Below are positions 1 through 11,701 of a DNA stretch of 64,000 nt, piece after piece. Location: the NCBI RefSeq assembly GCF_003672135.1, contig NC_039506.1:18942497-19006496 (forward strand), in the 5' to 3' direction. Each line of letters opens with the position of its first letter. Positions within the stretch are counted from its first letter, which is position 1. This stretch comes from Ooceraea biroi. Lineage: Eukaryota > Arthropoda > Insecta > Hymenoptera > Formicidae. A program made the translations under genes and the position numbers. The notes under the pieces were generated by a model. It worked only from the letters and a program-made list of their open reading frames with translations. It searched no databases and was not told where the DNA came from.

Positions 1-1388
1 ATGTCTTTGTCCAGATTTCTGTTTTGTGCTGGCCAGGACGGAACTGTCTGGAATGCTTCTATGAACTTTTTTGTCTCCTTGTCGAACAGTTCATCCCGCT
101 CTCCACTGTGCAATCTATCATCAGTCTGCAACAGTATTTGTACAAGTTATTGGTGAGTTGTATTATTTATATCTAGAACATTCTTGATTGATATATTTTT
201 ATAATGTGTACCCTCACATGCGAGTCATCAGTCAAGTTAATTTTAATATCTTCGTGATCGTTGCTCGACAACTCTTTCTCCCGTTGCTCAAAATATTTGC
301 TGGCTTCTGTGTAACTTGCTTTAGGTTTGACAGCGAAGGGAAGAGGAAGCATTTGGTCCACGTCATCAGTGCACAACTGAAAATACGTTTGCGATATGCA
401 GTTTGATTACTATTCCACTAACTTTTTTCCCTTCTCTTTTCTTGGTAATACATTTATTCTAAAAATTAATATCATGTACCTTAATAATATTCGCGAACAT
501 CTCTTCTGTCTCGTTTGTACTCGTAAAAGATTCCATATGTACCTTCTTCATGAAAACCAACAACGATCTTAATACTGGAAGTTGCTCCTTCAAGGAACAT
601 TTTCCCTGAAATTTGATGCATTTAATATATCAGTAAAGTAATATTGTACTTTCGTTTCGTGTTATTGATATAAACATACCAATAATATATCCTTATTGTT
701 ACAAATCCCAATCTGTGAGTAGTATTCAAACAACTGATCTGAAATATGCCCATACTTTTACAAAATGTACTTTCTCAACTCAACTCTTCATGGTTTCATA
801 TAAAGTCTTACTCGATAATATATTATTAATACACTATATATAGTATAATATAGGATATGTTTAATAAATATTATGTTTAATAAAAAACATGTTATATGTT
901 CTTTATTAAATATGATATATTTTGTATGTTTTATTATTATTATTATTATTATTGAATATAATTTAGCACAAAACTGTTTTGTGATACATTAATTAGGCAT
1001 TAAAACATAAATATATATGACTAATATATAACATAAAATAAAAAGTAATGGCAAAAATAAAAGAAATGGCCAAGCGATCCGGAAAACAAATCGAATTACA
1101 AAATAATCGCAGGACGACAACTGTAGATGGATTCTAAGTTCGACTGTGTAATGAGCACGACATCGGTGACGGAAAGATACCTTCCAAAGCAGCATCCCCC
1201 AGTTTTGCCAAATCCACGGCGATGGTGGGCGACCTCTCCGTTAGAAGCCAGGAAAGCAAGCAGACGCGATTTTCACCGGCGAGGATCGTCTTTTCCAGAT
1301 CCTGCGACTCCGCATTCGTGATGTGCGGATATCGCAGGTGCAGCAACGTGTCATAGACACTTGTCATAACGTCATTCGCGTCATTCAT
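1..1388 (-). CDS. HAUS7: HAUS augmin-like complex subunit 7-like protein, 5' part (cut by window start)
   Basis: Five coding exons can be joined on the minus strand in continuous phase: 1388-1181, 738-680, 605-543, 376-218 and 125-1, giving about 204 residues before the window edge. The first ATG is at 1388; all donors are GT and acceptors AG. The N-terminal part resembles human HAUS7 (UIP1) as I remember it: a PHIT-like motif, a block ending in LLSWLL at about residues 40-47, and then a KLGDA motif. Further on, a stretch with GERDELFDK and ending in SWP resembles the HAUS7 region around its own WP motif. Augmin recruits gamma-tubulin to existing spindle microtubules in mitosis. Drosophila augmin subunits are very divergent, so the name rests on pattern recognition, not on a search. 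The 3' end lies outside the window. Confidence 0.55.
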
Positions 1389-2762
1389 AGCGAATTATTA
1401 TGAAGACTGAATGTTCAACACGGATGAGAGGCGAGACACTATTTAATATCGAACTGACTCAAATGTTCATGTTACACCGTTTTATGGAAACGCTCCCACA
1501 AACGATACGTCAACGCGCGTATACCAGCGTATACGTTAATCAAAACAAAATGTTTTGAATTTCTCCTTCCTCTTCTTCGTCATGTTTCAAATAAGAAGCA
1601 CGAGTATGCCTAGATGGCAGCAGCGTCGAGCGTTAAAGTCACTAGATAGATAAAGTACCGCGATCGTCCGCCATTTTAATTCCAACTACACGGTGTTTTC
1701 ATCACAATTATGTTCTCTTCACATCTATCACAATATGTAACCTTTCTCAATGGAGATACAACGCAACGCTGCTTCGTAGAATTGCACTTAGTGTGTTGAT
1801 AAGTTGCATGTTTGCACTAAATACACTTCCAACGCCATTTTTATTCCACGTATTTTACCACGGATTGCGGTACTTTATCAATCTGGTGACTTTATCGAGC
1901 GTCAAAAGATATGCGCATGCGTAGCGCGTAAAAATTGGACGCTAAACTTCAATTAGCAAAGGTTATTACGAATTATATTGCAAAATGTCAATTATAAATT
2001 ATTTATAATTTACTATCATGTCATTACTATAGAATATTCAATTTTTTTCTAATACTTTGCATAAAAAAGTTAAAAATCTTATTAGGAGTGCTACAGGAAT
2101 TAAACAGAAATAAAACTTTCCTTTTTGTAAAATAATTGTTACTGTTTTATACGGTTATTATTACTGCTATTGGAACGATTGTTGGGATACAACTCGCAAA
2201 AACATAACTTATAAAAATTATTCATAAAACTTATATAAACAAAAAATCTGGACCTGAAATTAGGAATTGATGACAAAGCAAGGCTGCAAAGCTTCGGTGT
2301 TTTCAAGACATTTATTTATTGTAAATATAAACAAAATCCGATCTTTCATTTTTCCTTTTTGTTATACAGCGTTTGGCTGTTATAAATTATAAACAACAAA
2401 TCTACTCACAGATTTGTCTAACACGCATCTCTGCAATATAAGTTATAACGTGATTACTCGCGAATGACATAAACGGGACTCGTGAATTTTAATTGTGTAT
2501 AAATATTTACAAGTTTTATTATTTCCTTTCTTAGAGACCAATGTATTTCCATTTGAAATTATCACGAATACAGGTACTGAAATTACACTTCTTTATAGCT
2601 AATCATTCGTTTTTATTCGAACGCTGTTTGTGAATAGTCGACATTATTTTACTTCAGATAAAAAGTTTTGCACAGGTGTAACGAGAAAATATGAAATCAT
2701 ATTCGCGAATCTCAATCATCAATATGGTTAATGTTGTACGAAATTAATCTATAGCCGACCGT
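1389..2762. other. Intergenic stretch between HAUS7-like 5' end and WTAP 3' end
   Basis: No coding exon seen. It should hold the promoter and 5' UTR of the HAUS7-like gene (minus strand) and the 3' UTR of WTAP. Minus-strand AATAAA candidates for WTAP lie at 2612-2617 and 2515-2520. A degenerate inverted-repeat element sits at 1625-1904. The rest is AT-rich and unremarkable. Confidence 0.5.
1625..1904. mobile_element. Short degenerate inverted-repeat element (MITE-like)
   Basis: About 45 bp at 1625-1672 (GTCGAGCGTTAAAGTCAC then GATAAAGTACCGC) recurs as a diverged reverse complement at 1858-1904 (GCGGTACTTTATC then GTGACTTTATCGAGCGTC). The arms enclose about 180 bp without coding signal. This is the layout of a small nonautonomous DNA transposon. 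No convincing target duplication was seen, so family and exact ends are unknown. It lies about 240 bp upstream of the HAUS7-like start codon. Confidence 0.5.
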
Positions 2763-5700
2763 TTATTCCGGATCACTCTGCAGCGTCTCGCCATTAGTTA
2801 AAACTAACGCGTCATCGTCGGCTTCGTTATAATCGAGAGAAAGAATACTCTCCCGTCGTTTCTTCTTGTGCGTCCTTTCATCATCACTACTGGCTGCACT
2901 TTTCTCCCTTTTTGTCCGGTCCCTACCCCGCGTCGTTCGCGTCACCACTTCCTCTCCGTTCGATTTACCACTGTTCCGGTTGTGATTTTTACTCCGTAAC
3001 ATCCGTTTGTTCCGACTCTCCTCGTGCTCCTCCTCGCGATCACTGAGGTCCTCGTTCTCGACTTTGATAATTAACGCCGCGGAATCGCTCGAGCTCTCGT
3101 CATTGTGATCGGCTTGACTGAGTTTTCTCTCCGCGCATTCTGTTCTTTCAACACTTATAAACTCGGTCTGCGATGACGTTAAAGGCGAAGTCCTCGCGCC
3201 TTTGCACACATCACTGTTCTCTACGGGAGGTATCGAAGATTTAACGTCTGGTATCGCAGTTTCTTCCGGTTCCTCCTTTTTAATCGGTGGTGTGTGGGGC
3301 GATAAACCGTTGGTCAAATTATTCTCGTTTGTATTCGCTCTCAATCCTGCGTTCTCTTGCTGCAGCAACGTCACGGACTCTCGAGCTTTGCGCAATTCTT
3401 GTTGCAAGAAGTAAATCGTACTTTGCATGCCCTCCACATCTTCATCCAAATCTTGTAAAAACTCGTCTAATTCTGCGAAAATTTAAGAACAAAATGGTTA
3501 AATAAGTTGCGCGCGTCTCATACAACATGAAGCATTTTAATTATAAAATTTAACATTAATCGTCGTAATTATTTTGTATAAGTTAATATATATTGAAATG
3601 AATAATATATATCTATCTACAATAAATGTTTATTTTATAAATTAATTGCTTGGTCCGTAAATCAGTGAATCTTTAATGGGATACCTGATTGCGACTTCTT
3701 CACTTCTTCACTAAAGCTTTTCTGCAGTGCGAGTTCACCTTCCAACTTAGCGATACGTCCACTGGCAATCATATGACCGAGGTCTTCATTTTCTTGATAC
3801 AATAATCTACATTTTGCCATTAATCGTTTCCCAGTATTACTGTAAAATATAATATTAACGACAATAAGCTGTAATATCGTTTTATATGTGTATATTGAAA
3901 AGTTCTGTCTCTCCCTCTCTCTTTCTCTACTGACCTGTCCGGAGTGAATTTCCATGCACTTAATTCATTTTGTGTGTCTTCCAACTTGCCCTTGGTCGTT
4001 ATTAATTCTTGCCTCAATTTCTGTATTAATATGTTAACAGCCGGATCTAAGAGAGCACATCTTAATGCAGCTGCGGACGGAGCTTGGGTGGTTTTCATTT
4101 CAGTTATTTGATTCTAACACAAAAAAAGAAATTAATTTTTTCCATAAATTATACACAAAGCAAATATTTTGAATAAAACAAATTGTGCACGGAAAATGTT
4201 AATGCATCTGAGAATATTTACATACAATGTATTCTTGCATTTCTTGCTCTTTAGAGGCAAGTCTCCTTACTAAGATCTTCTCCCTATGAGATGCTTCTAT
4301 ATATTGTTGTCTGTACTTGTTTTCAGATTCTCTCAATGAAGCTAGTTCACCTATAAAGGAACAATCTTTAAATTTTTCTACTTCTAACATTTTGTTTTCG
4401 ATAGCATCTATGTGTTTCTTAAAATTGCAATGTTCGAGCTATAATGTACAAATTTAATGTTTTTAGAATATTTCTTGTGTGTGAAGAAGCAAAATCTGTC
4501 ACGTATTAAATTAATTATATAATAAAGCATATTTCGTAAAAAAAAGAAATATATAATATACATGTACGAGTTTCTAAATTATTTTAAACTTGCAACTTAG
4601 CTTTAGCATTTTCTTCAAGGAAATTCGTTACATCTTATTGTAAAGTATTTTTAAAAATGCTTTTTATAAAATAGTCTTGACAATTTTTCATTTCATTCGA
4701 AAATTTAAAATTTTTTAATTATAAATAAAAAAGTTAATAACATTTCTCGCGCGCGTTACGAATTGCGAATAAATCACACATTGTACACAATTAGAGAATT
4801 TAAAATAATTCATAAACAATTTTAAGTAAAGAGATTATTAAATTTGACAATTTTTATTTGTATTTATAAGTTTATGTAAACTATGCATATTAAATTTTAT
4901 TCTGGATAAGAGAATCTTTATATTTATGATTCGTTTTTATTATAATTATTCATGAATAAAACTTGTTATGCGAAAAAGCATGAATATGTGTGCATATATA
5001 TTTGATTAATTTCACTGTACCTCTTATAACAATAATACGTTTATGCATTGCAAAAGTTTCTTTCTTCTTTTCTTTTTTCTTTACAAGAGCTATCCTAATC
5101 TAACTATAAAGATTGGACTAAACCGATAATCAAATTTTCAGTTTTCTCTCTGGGACATTATACAATTAAAAATACAAATTTATGAACCACATAGAATGCT
5201 CGAAGTCTTAGATTGTAAGTATACTCTGTGTAATTGTACGAAATATATCTTTTACGTGTATAATTTTCATGTATAGTAATGCTAATAGTTTCTGGTGGAA
5301 TCAAACGTTTTAGTGTAAAAAAATGACTATTCATAATTTTAACCTAAGTGCGCATAAATAAACTATATACTTTCATAAGTATGTGACAATGACTGCCTGA
5401 GACAACTGACATTTGTTAATTTGGCGCATACTTTGATTTTGTGGTTGTTGTAGCGACGTGCTGTTTGCGAGATTCTCTGTACTTCCACCAAGAGACCAAG
5501 AGTGAACGTTACGTTTCTTCCACGAGAATTGAGCGTGTACTTGTTGCAGGCACAGATGTTGTAATCGAGGCGCCGGCCGGACTTAACTCGCACAGGTTTG
5601 TACTTTTGATATTTGTATTTCTGACATCCGGTATATTACGGTGCAGGTATAAATGCATGCAAGTTGCATTCATAGAGAATATATGGGAGGACGATCAGTC

Positions 5701-7194
5701 TCTGGGAATACAATCAATTAAGAATTGCGTTAACTAGGTGGACAGGTCTTAAAAGGACAAAGGTAATATGTAAGGATAGATAGATATGTATATATGTAGA
5801 AATTTAAGAATTAGGAAAGAGAACAGAGGCGGGATTAAGGCACAAATTGTAGCGTTCCAGCTGATAACGGCGAATGTGATTGCGTACTTCACCGAGATTT
5901 CGATTCACGCACCCCAGGTGCATACTTTGTAGGCCGAAGGTCGACGCGGATCCACTCTTATTATTCCTCCGAGTCGTATATCTCAGCGGCATCGTAAAAT
6001 CGTTGCTCTACTCGGCTCATCCTCGTTAACTAGAAAATTCGGCATTTCGTGTTACACGCGCACGCACACACTGTCCTGCATCGATCATCACACTGCGGAG
6101 AAGGCATAACGCGACACACTGCACAGGCACACTTGTGAAATTGATACTTGGAACAAGATTATCGTGTCTTCCACAGTGGACGTTCGATCGTTGGCAGATA
6201 CCGTCTCCGGCACGCTTTTCGCCGAGAAACTTTTCCCCGTTTTTCGACGGCTCTCTCGATGGACACATCAACACTTGTTACTGCAGCCATTTCACTTGTT
6301 TTTACTCGCTACCTGCGCGCTTTCTGGCTGATTTAACATTAAACTACGCACAAAAAAGATTTAGTGGGCAGATTTATACCTCGGCATTTTGCATCCGGCG
6401 TAACGTAATATGGCTGTCACTCCACCCATGCTCACAAATATCTCGGGGGCTTTTCGCATTGCATCACTATACATGCGGATCATCGTTTCGATTGCTCGCA
6501 CTGTACACATCACAAATGTGGCTTGGGAAATTAACGTATAATTAGATCAACACCATGTAGCCGCATAGCAAAGTGCAATGTTATCTCGATTCCATAATCC
6601 TAATCTCTCGAATATTCTCGAATTCCCGCGCGAGTACATTAGGATAATCCCAATAACACGCACGTGCTCTGCGTCGAGCTCGCTCGCTCTCTCTCTCCCT
6701 CTCTCTCTCTCGTCGAGCTGCCGTGAATAAATCTATCGTTTCTTACTTTACTTATTTACTAAAGCTCCTTCTCGTTACCTTAATCCTAACAGATAACTTA
6801 ATGACAGTATCCTAAACACTGGTCTGGCAGTAAACCCTACGCTTAGTGTCCCTATGAGAGTCTTGTCTCCTGTAGGAGACCGTTGTGTTCTGGCATTCAT
6901 TAATTTGCTTAAGATATGTGGCGAGTGAGGTGGTAATCTCACTCGTGTGATCTCAGTACCTTCCTGAGCTGCCGCCTGGGTTTCTAGACACTCCACATAC
7001 AAGTCCTGTTCATGCCATTTGGCCGCCAGCTCGTCCTTAGTCAAGCTGTCTAATTGTTGCTGCGTTAGTTTCACGCGTCTCGGTTGCCTGGGGGAGCGCG
7101 GACTGCCGGGCTTCCCACTGGTGCTGCCGCTCTGGGGACTCCTCGGGGAGGACGGCCCTGCGGACTTGACGGCCTCGCTGCACTCGTCCGTCAT
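2763..7194 (-). CDS. fl(2)d: Pre-mRNA-splicing regulator WTAP / female-lethal(2)d homologue
   Basis: Five coding exons on the minus strand join in phase: 7194-6960, 4350-4226, 4113-3935, 3839-3685 and 3472-2763 (467 residues). WTAP/Fl(2)d is the coiled-coil subunit that anchors the METTL3-METTL14 m6A methyltransferase in nuclear speckles; in Drosophila it is needed for Sex-lethal splicing. Matches to the human protein are strong: DELAAKW at about residues 50-56, LRESE in the second exon, ASKEQEMQE, QNELSAWKFTPD, and DEDVEGMQSTI beginning the final exon. The N-terminus has an S/P/G-rich segment (SPRSPQSG) before the core. The last exon has a long acidic and then basic, low-complexity tail with KKKRR at the end. 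I chose ATG 7194 because the open frame continuing to 7257 has no ATG upstream; a 5' non-coding exon is possible. Confidence 0.93.
4351..6959 (-). other. Large first intron of WTAP
   Basis: A 2.6 kb intron separates the first and second coding exons. The 4400-5400 part is very AT-rich. The 5400-6550 part is more GC-rich and has short open frames on both strands (for example minus 5992-5804 and 6274-6026), none with a recognisable motif. A CT-rich microsatellite lies near 6685-6712. An alternative first exon or enhancer could sit here, but I see no proof. Confidence 0.5.
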
Positions 7195-8941
7195 CCCGTC
7201 GTTAACTCTCACAGCTGGAATCGTCGAATCGCAGAAAACACCTCTACTGAATACCAAGTCCTCCGTGCATCAATGTCACGACGTTGACGATTACACTGTT
7301 CAGCGAATATCATGTGACGCGACTGGTATATCAGACAATATCTGTCTGGAACAAAAAATAGCAGCGCGTTAGTGTGCTAATTGGGCATGATTTGCAAATT
7401 AGAAGGTATACATTGTAATCCATGTGTGACGTATAAATTACTTTTGCTCAGTAAACTATTCAGTTATAATTTTATGATAATTTTTATGGAAAAGTTTATC
7501 GACTCATGGACACTCTCCCTTAGAACATGAACAATTACTCTCATTGAGCAGACAAGTTTGCTCATTTGATCTCACAATTTAGCATTAATGGTAAGTGCTT
7601 GGAAAAATGGAGCAGATCATGATACTTAATTTATATTTGTTTAAAATTAATTCCATGCGTCGATAATTCTGAGAAAAACAATAAAAATGACACTCTGAGC
7701 AGTTATCCTCTTTCTATTTACATTTAAGAAAATGTTACACTACACAGCATTATAGCATCAATTTCGAAATTTTGCGAACGCATTGAACGTAATTCATCGA
7801 CCTTTTTTCATAGAACATTTATCCTTTAGAAAATAACAAATTCTTTTTCTTATATTTGCGAAATCGAACTTCATGAGAATCAGGAGTGACGTGACGCGTT
7901 CGCTTTCCTCTTCGAAGGTTTTTCCTTTCGATCGATTTAATCACATATGCGACATAAATCGTATTCGCGAAAAAATCGCAGTCAAGATTGGTCGATACGC
8001 GTGCCCGTAAAAATACCACGTATTTTTACGCACCGCGCGTACCGTCGTGGCGACAAGGATAAATGCGCAATTCGACGTTGAAATCGTTCGAGGGTCGCAC
8101 GTGTCGTGCGAATCCGTCGTCGCGGCAGCCAGAGAAGAAGCGCGACCGCTCGTTCCGTTCGTCCCTGGTTGACGATACTCGTCGTGACGCCATTACGTCG
8201 ACATGTCCGCCACGAAGAACACATTTTCACTCTAGCATTCATTTTTTCTTCACTCCACTTGCGTCTTCTCCGCTTCTCCTCCTCACTTTCGGACGGCCGA
8301 ACGCGGCGGACGAGTGGATCGTAAACGCGACGTGCGAGGCTCGAACAGGCCAGCGTAACACCAAACTGTAGGATCCCAGCGTAGGATCATCCGAGTTCAC
8401 GATGCCTATTGCTGCGAGGTTCCCTCTCGTTACGAAACGGAGACTTTTTTCTATCTACCTTGCTCGTCTCAAAACGGCGACTCCATCATGGGATGCGGTC
8501 GTTCAGTATCAGGAGAAGCGCCAGACGGACGACATCGTGACGGCGCAAAGGATCGTCGGTGTGCCGCGAAAGAAGCGCCAACCCTGGGTCGTTCGCGGCC
8601 AACTTCGCGCGATCGATCAATCCGAGAGAGCGCCCGAAGTGTTGTATCTATTGCAAAACGCGCGATATACTATGATGACGCGTGAATAGCGTGATACAAC
8701 GCTGATACGCGACGCCGCACGACACGAGATTCAACGCGAGGATCACGGGAACGCGAACGAACTACGTGAAAGATGCTACGAATGATAATCACTCCGCGTA
8801 CCAAGGGACAGCGAACCAGCCCACTGGCGCATGCGCAAATCATGCGATCGACCTGTAGTGTCGATGTTCAAGCAGTGTACAAGACGGGCTCATGCACAAT
8901 GAGACAGGGGGAATAAAGCCCCGTATCCACGATGCTATAAC
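7195..8941. promoter_or_regulatory. Upstream region of WTAP, CpG-rich core at about 8000-8860
   Basis: No coding exon recognised. The 7195-7990 part is AT-rich. Then comes a GC- and CpG-rich block at about 7980-8860, with open frames on both strands (plus 8402-8689, minus 8242-7982) that look like products of low stop-codon density. In hymenopteran genomes such blocks often mark broad promoters. It could supply a 5' non-coding exon of WTAP or start a plus-strand transcript. Inference only. Confidence 0.35.
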
Positions 8942-8960
8942 CAGAGGGAAACCTGAGAGC

Positions 8961-9178
8961 AGAGAGAAGCCTGAGAGCGGTCACGCTCGCGTTTTAACTG
9001 TAACGCTCAAACGTGGACATATGCGTTCCACTTGACGCTCCCAACGCTCGCGGCGTCATTCTATCTTTGTTCAATATTCAGTGAGCAATAAAGACAGAAT
9101 CACTTCAATCACTTCAATGTCCACGTTTGAGACGTTACAGTTAAAACGCGAGCGTGACCGCTCTCAGGCTTCTCTCTG
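8961..9178. mobile_element. Nested hAT-like MITE inserted in the left terminal repeat of the foldback
   Basis: About 218 bp with long terminal inverted repeats: AGAGAGAAGCCTGAGAGCGG on the left, mirrored on the right at 9159-9178. The repeats continue inward past GTTTTAACTGTAACG. The flanking 8 bp CTGAGAGC is duplicated at 8953-8960 and 9179-9186. The tip sequence closely matches that of the host element (CAGAGAGAAACCTGAGAGC on the host's right end), so a family member appears to have inserted into a relative's terminus. Confidence 0.8.
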
Positions 9179-9330
9179 CTGAGAGCGGCCACCAGCCTCC
9201 TGACGTTTGGCGCCGCCTGACAAAGTGCACGTGAACTAGTTCGTTACGCTCGGTAATGATACAAGTGAGCATTTTCCAGCGGTACGGAAAGTACATACCA
9301 TGAATAGCTACAGTTCGGCGCGAAGCGCGG

Positions 9331-9410
9331 TGGTCCAGTGGCTAAGCGCGAGACTCGTATTTTGCCATCCGCGCAAGTTGGGTTCGAGACCGAGTTGTGA
9401 TAATTTTTTT
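9331..9410 (+). other. tRNA-derived pol III promoter segment, left arm
   Basis: An A-box-like motif TGGTCCAGTGG (9331-9341) is followed about 40 nt later by a perfect B box GGTTCGAGACC (9381-9391), then a T7 run at about 9404-9410 that could end pol III transcription. The sequence before the A box cannot pair with the sequence after the T arm. It is therefore a tRNA-derived remnant, not a functional tRNA gene. Confidence 0.7.
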
Positions 9411-9494
9411 CGGATTTTTGTTTCTTTGTGTTTGCATTATATTTTTTTATTATGTAAATAATGATTTATGTTTTATTATATTTTGGAGGTATAC

Positions 9495-10270
9495 CCCAGG
9501 CAGCACACATTGGTTTCAAAACCGTTTCATAAACATTTTGCCGTAACGTTTCATAACCATTTTATTGAAACGTTTATTTAGGAGAAAAATGTCCAACGAA
9601 AAAACGTTAGGAGAAACGTTTCTTTTTCGGCAAAAAAACGTTTCAGAAACCATCAAAAAAATATTTATCAATTCTATATATCAGTACCTCAAAGATAGAC
9701 AGAGTTAAGTCACATTTTTGTAAAAAAACTAGATTTTTATATTTTATGAATTACTCTCTAAATTTCGTGTAGTGGAATCTCACTCTTTTGAAATATCACT
9801 TCAAGTAATAGTGATCTCAAAAGTTTCAAAAGAAAAGAAGAAAAAAAGAGTATTGGATCGGTTTTCCGGATGGTTATTTATAAGGTGATAACACAAATGT
9901 TACTTGCGAGAACGTCACGTCTGGCCTGGCCATCTATCGGTCGCTTGGTGAATCAGAGGTGGGAATCACACACACTTGTGTTGATTTTTGTCTCTTGTTC
10001 CATAATCGAGTACATTGAAACGTATGATGTAAAAATAATTAATACTCGCAAAGTAAGTAGAAATTACTATTTTTTTTGTATTAATTATATAATTTCGAAT
10101 CAATTTAATAAAACACATTTTTCGTTTCTGTGGAAAGGTGAAAAATACGTTTTTAAAATTGAGGTCTAAAAACGGTTTCTATTTAAACCGTTTCTTAAAT
10201 GGTACTTTATGTTTCTTAGACATTAGATACGTCTAAGAAACATATATTAGGCTAACATGTGCTGCCTGGG
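9495..10270. mobile_element. CCCAGGCAG-ended nonautonomous DNA element nested in the foldback
   Basis: Ends are CCCAGGCAGCACA at 9495 and TGTGCTGCCTGGG at 10270. The opposite arm of the host foldback keeps the uninterrupted site (GGTATACGTATAT in the same orientation), so the insertion point and a 2 bp AC duplication can be read directly. The interior repeats motifs such as AAACGTTTC and ends with AAACCGTTTC. No transposase frame is visible. Confidence 0.8.
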
Positions 10271-10382
10271 ACGTATATGTATAATGAGACATAAACATAT
10301 ACATTTAACATTTGTAAACTTTTTATTTATTTATATAGTTTGTATACTGTCGAGTGTTTATTTATTATAAAATTCTTACATA

Positions 10383-10472
10383 ACTGTACAGTGTTGCGGA
10401 TGGAAAATTTATATAAAAGCATAAAAAACATAAATGCTTTTATATAAATTTTCATCCGCAACACTGTACAGT
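10383..10472. repeat. Small hairpin element in the loop of the foldback
   Basis: About 40 bp starting ACTGTACAGTGTTGCGGATG is mirrored after an 11 nt spacer, ending CATCCGCAACACTGTACAGT at 10472. It is a near-perfect palindrome in the region where the two arms of the large foldback meet. It is probably a very short MITE. Confidence 0.75.
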
Positions 10473-10700
10473 CATAGGCACAGAGGTTGACACTTTTTTT
10501 TAATGAGTCAGAATTTTATAATAAATAAACACTCGACAGTATACAAACTATATAAATAAATAAAAAGTTTACAAATGTTAAATGTATATGTTTATGTCTC
10601 ATTATATACGTATACCTCCAAAATATAATAAAACATAATAAATCATTATTTACATAATAAAAAAATATAATGCAAACACAAAGAAACAAAAATCCGAAGA

Positions 10701-10780
10701 AAAAAAATTATCACAACTCGGTCTCGAACCCAACTTGCGCGGATGGCAAAATACGAGTCTTGCGCTTAGCCACTAGACTA
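10701..10780 (-). other. tRNA-derived pol III promoter segment, right arm
   Basis: This is the inverted copy of the left-arm segment. Read on the minus strand, the A box is TAGTCTAGTGG (10780-10770) and the B box GGTTCGAGACC (10730-10720), followed by a T run near 10707-10701. The two copies point toward each other across the element. Confidence 0.7.
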
Positions 10781-11109
10781 CCACACTTCACGCCGAATTG
10801 TAGCTATTCATAGTACTTTTCGTACCGCTGGAAAATGCTCACTTTTAGATGTAAATTTTTCCGAAACCAAGGCTCATACACCCAAACCCTCGAACACGAC
10901 ATTAATATTTTTACCTTCCCTTTCGAACGCACTATGACTCGTTCGAAAGTAGAGTTTACATGGGAAAGCTTCCTTATGAATAGTTTGGACACGAATCATA
11001 TATCATTACCGAGCGTAACGAACTAGTTCACGTCCACTTTGTCAGGCGGCGCGTCAAACGTCAGGAAATGTGCCCGTGGAGGCTGGTGGCCGCTCTCAGG
11101 TTTCTCTCT

Positions 11110-11701
11110 GCTATAACTTTTCCGTAAAAGTGCAAGTTGATTGGCTACACATTTCTCGAACCGATTTCTAGCATTGAAATTAGAAATAGAGAATTGAATT
11201 TCAATCTATGGAAAGAAATGCATGCGTTCACAGTAATTATTGTATTAATTATCGACTATACAAAATCGATTATACAAAGTTTTGAAAAAATTATTTTTTT
11301 CGAATAATTTTCGAAATATATACAAAGAGAAGAGAGAATTCATTCTCTATCTCTCTCGGCTTTGCGAAGTAAAAAATTACTAGGATGCGCAGTCTACATA
11401 ACTCTATGCTCCTAGGATGTTCAGAAAAAACTAGCATTAATTTTGTGGTTATGTTTCCACATGGTTTTATTTATTATGGTTATATTTCACACGAATGTTT
11501 TGTGCGAATATGTAAATTAAAATAATATAATCTAATTATTATTCATTGTTATTATAATTGTTAGTAGTTGTTATAATTATTTAGTTAGAGTTATTATAAT
11601 TGTTAGTTATTCGTTAAATAGAAATAACAAACAAACTTGTTGGCATTGAAATACAGGTATTGTAAAGCTATTTCTGCTTTTTGAGAAGAAATTTTGAAAG
11701 A
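11110..11701. promoter_or_regulatory. Promoter and 5' UTR region of TTC4
   Basis: AT-rich sequence of about 590 bp between the foldback transposon and the TTC4 start codon. It has short TTATAATTG-type direct repeats near 11540-11610. No TATA box or initiator can be singled out with confidence. Confidence 0.4.

Larger units (their letters stand above)
8942..11109. mobile_element. Foldback (long-TIR) DNA transposon, hAT-like, with nested insertions
   Basis: The left arm (about 8942-9494 plus 10271-10380) and right arm (about 10500-11109) are inverted copies. The ends are CAGAGGGAAACC on the left and GGTTTCTCTCT on the right. They are flanked by an exact 8 bp repeat, GCTATAAC, at 8934-8941 and 11110-11117, the size made by hAT transposases. 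No transposase ORF is present, so the element is nonautonomous. Three other elements sit inside it: an hAT-like relative at 8961-9178, a CCCAGG-ended element at 9495-10270, and a small hairpin at 10383-10472. The right arm also has about 160 bp (10847-11005) missing from the left. Each arm carries a tRNA-derived segment. Confidence 0.85.

Noticed and set aside
6135..6545. 136-codon plus-strand open frame in the first WTAP intron
   Set aside because: Non-ATG start, no domain or splice logic, and the composition looks like a chance frame in a GC-richer patch.
9331..9391. A real tRNA gene
   Set aside because: A and B boxes are present but the acceptor stem cannot pair; it is duplicated as part of a transposon arm.
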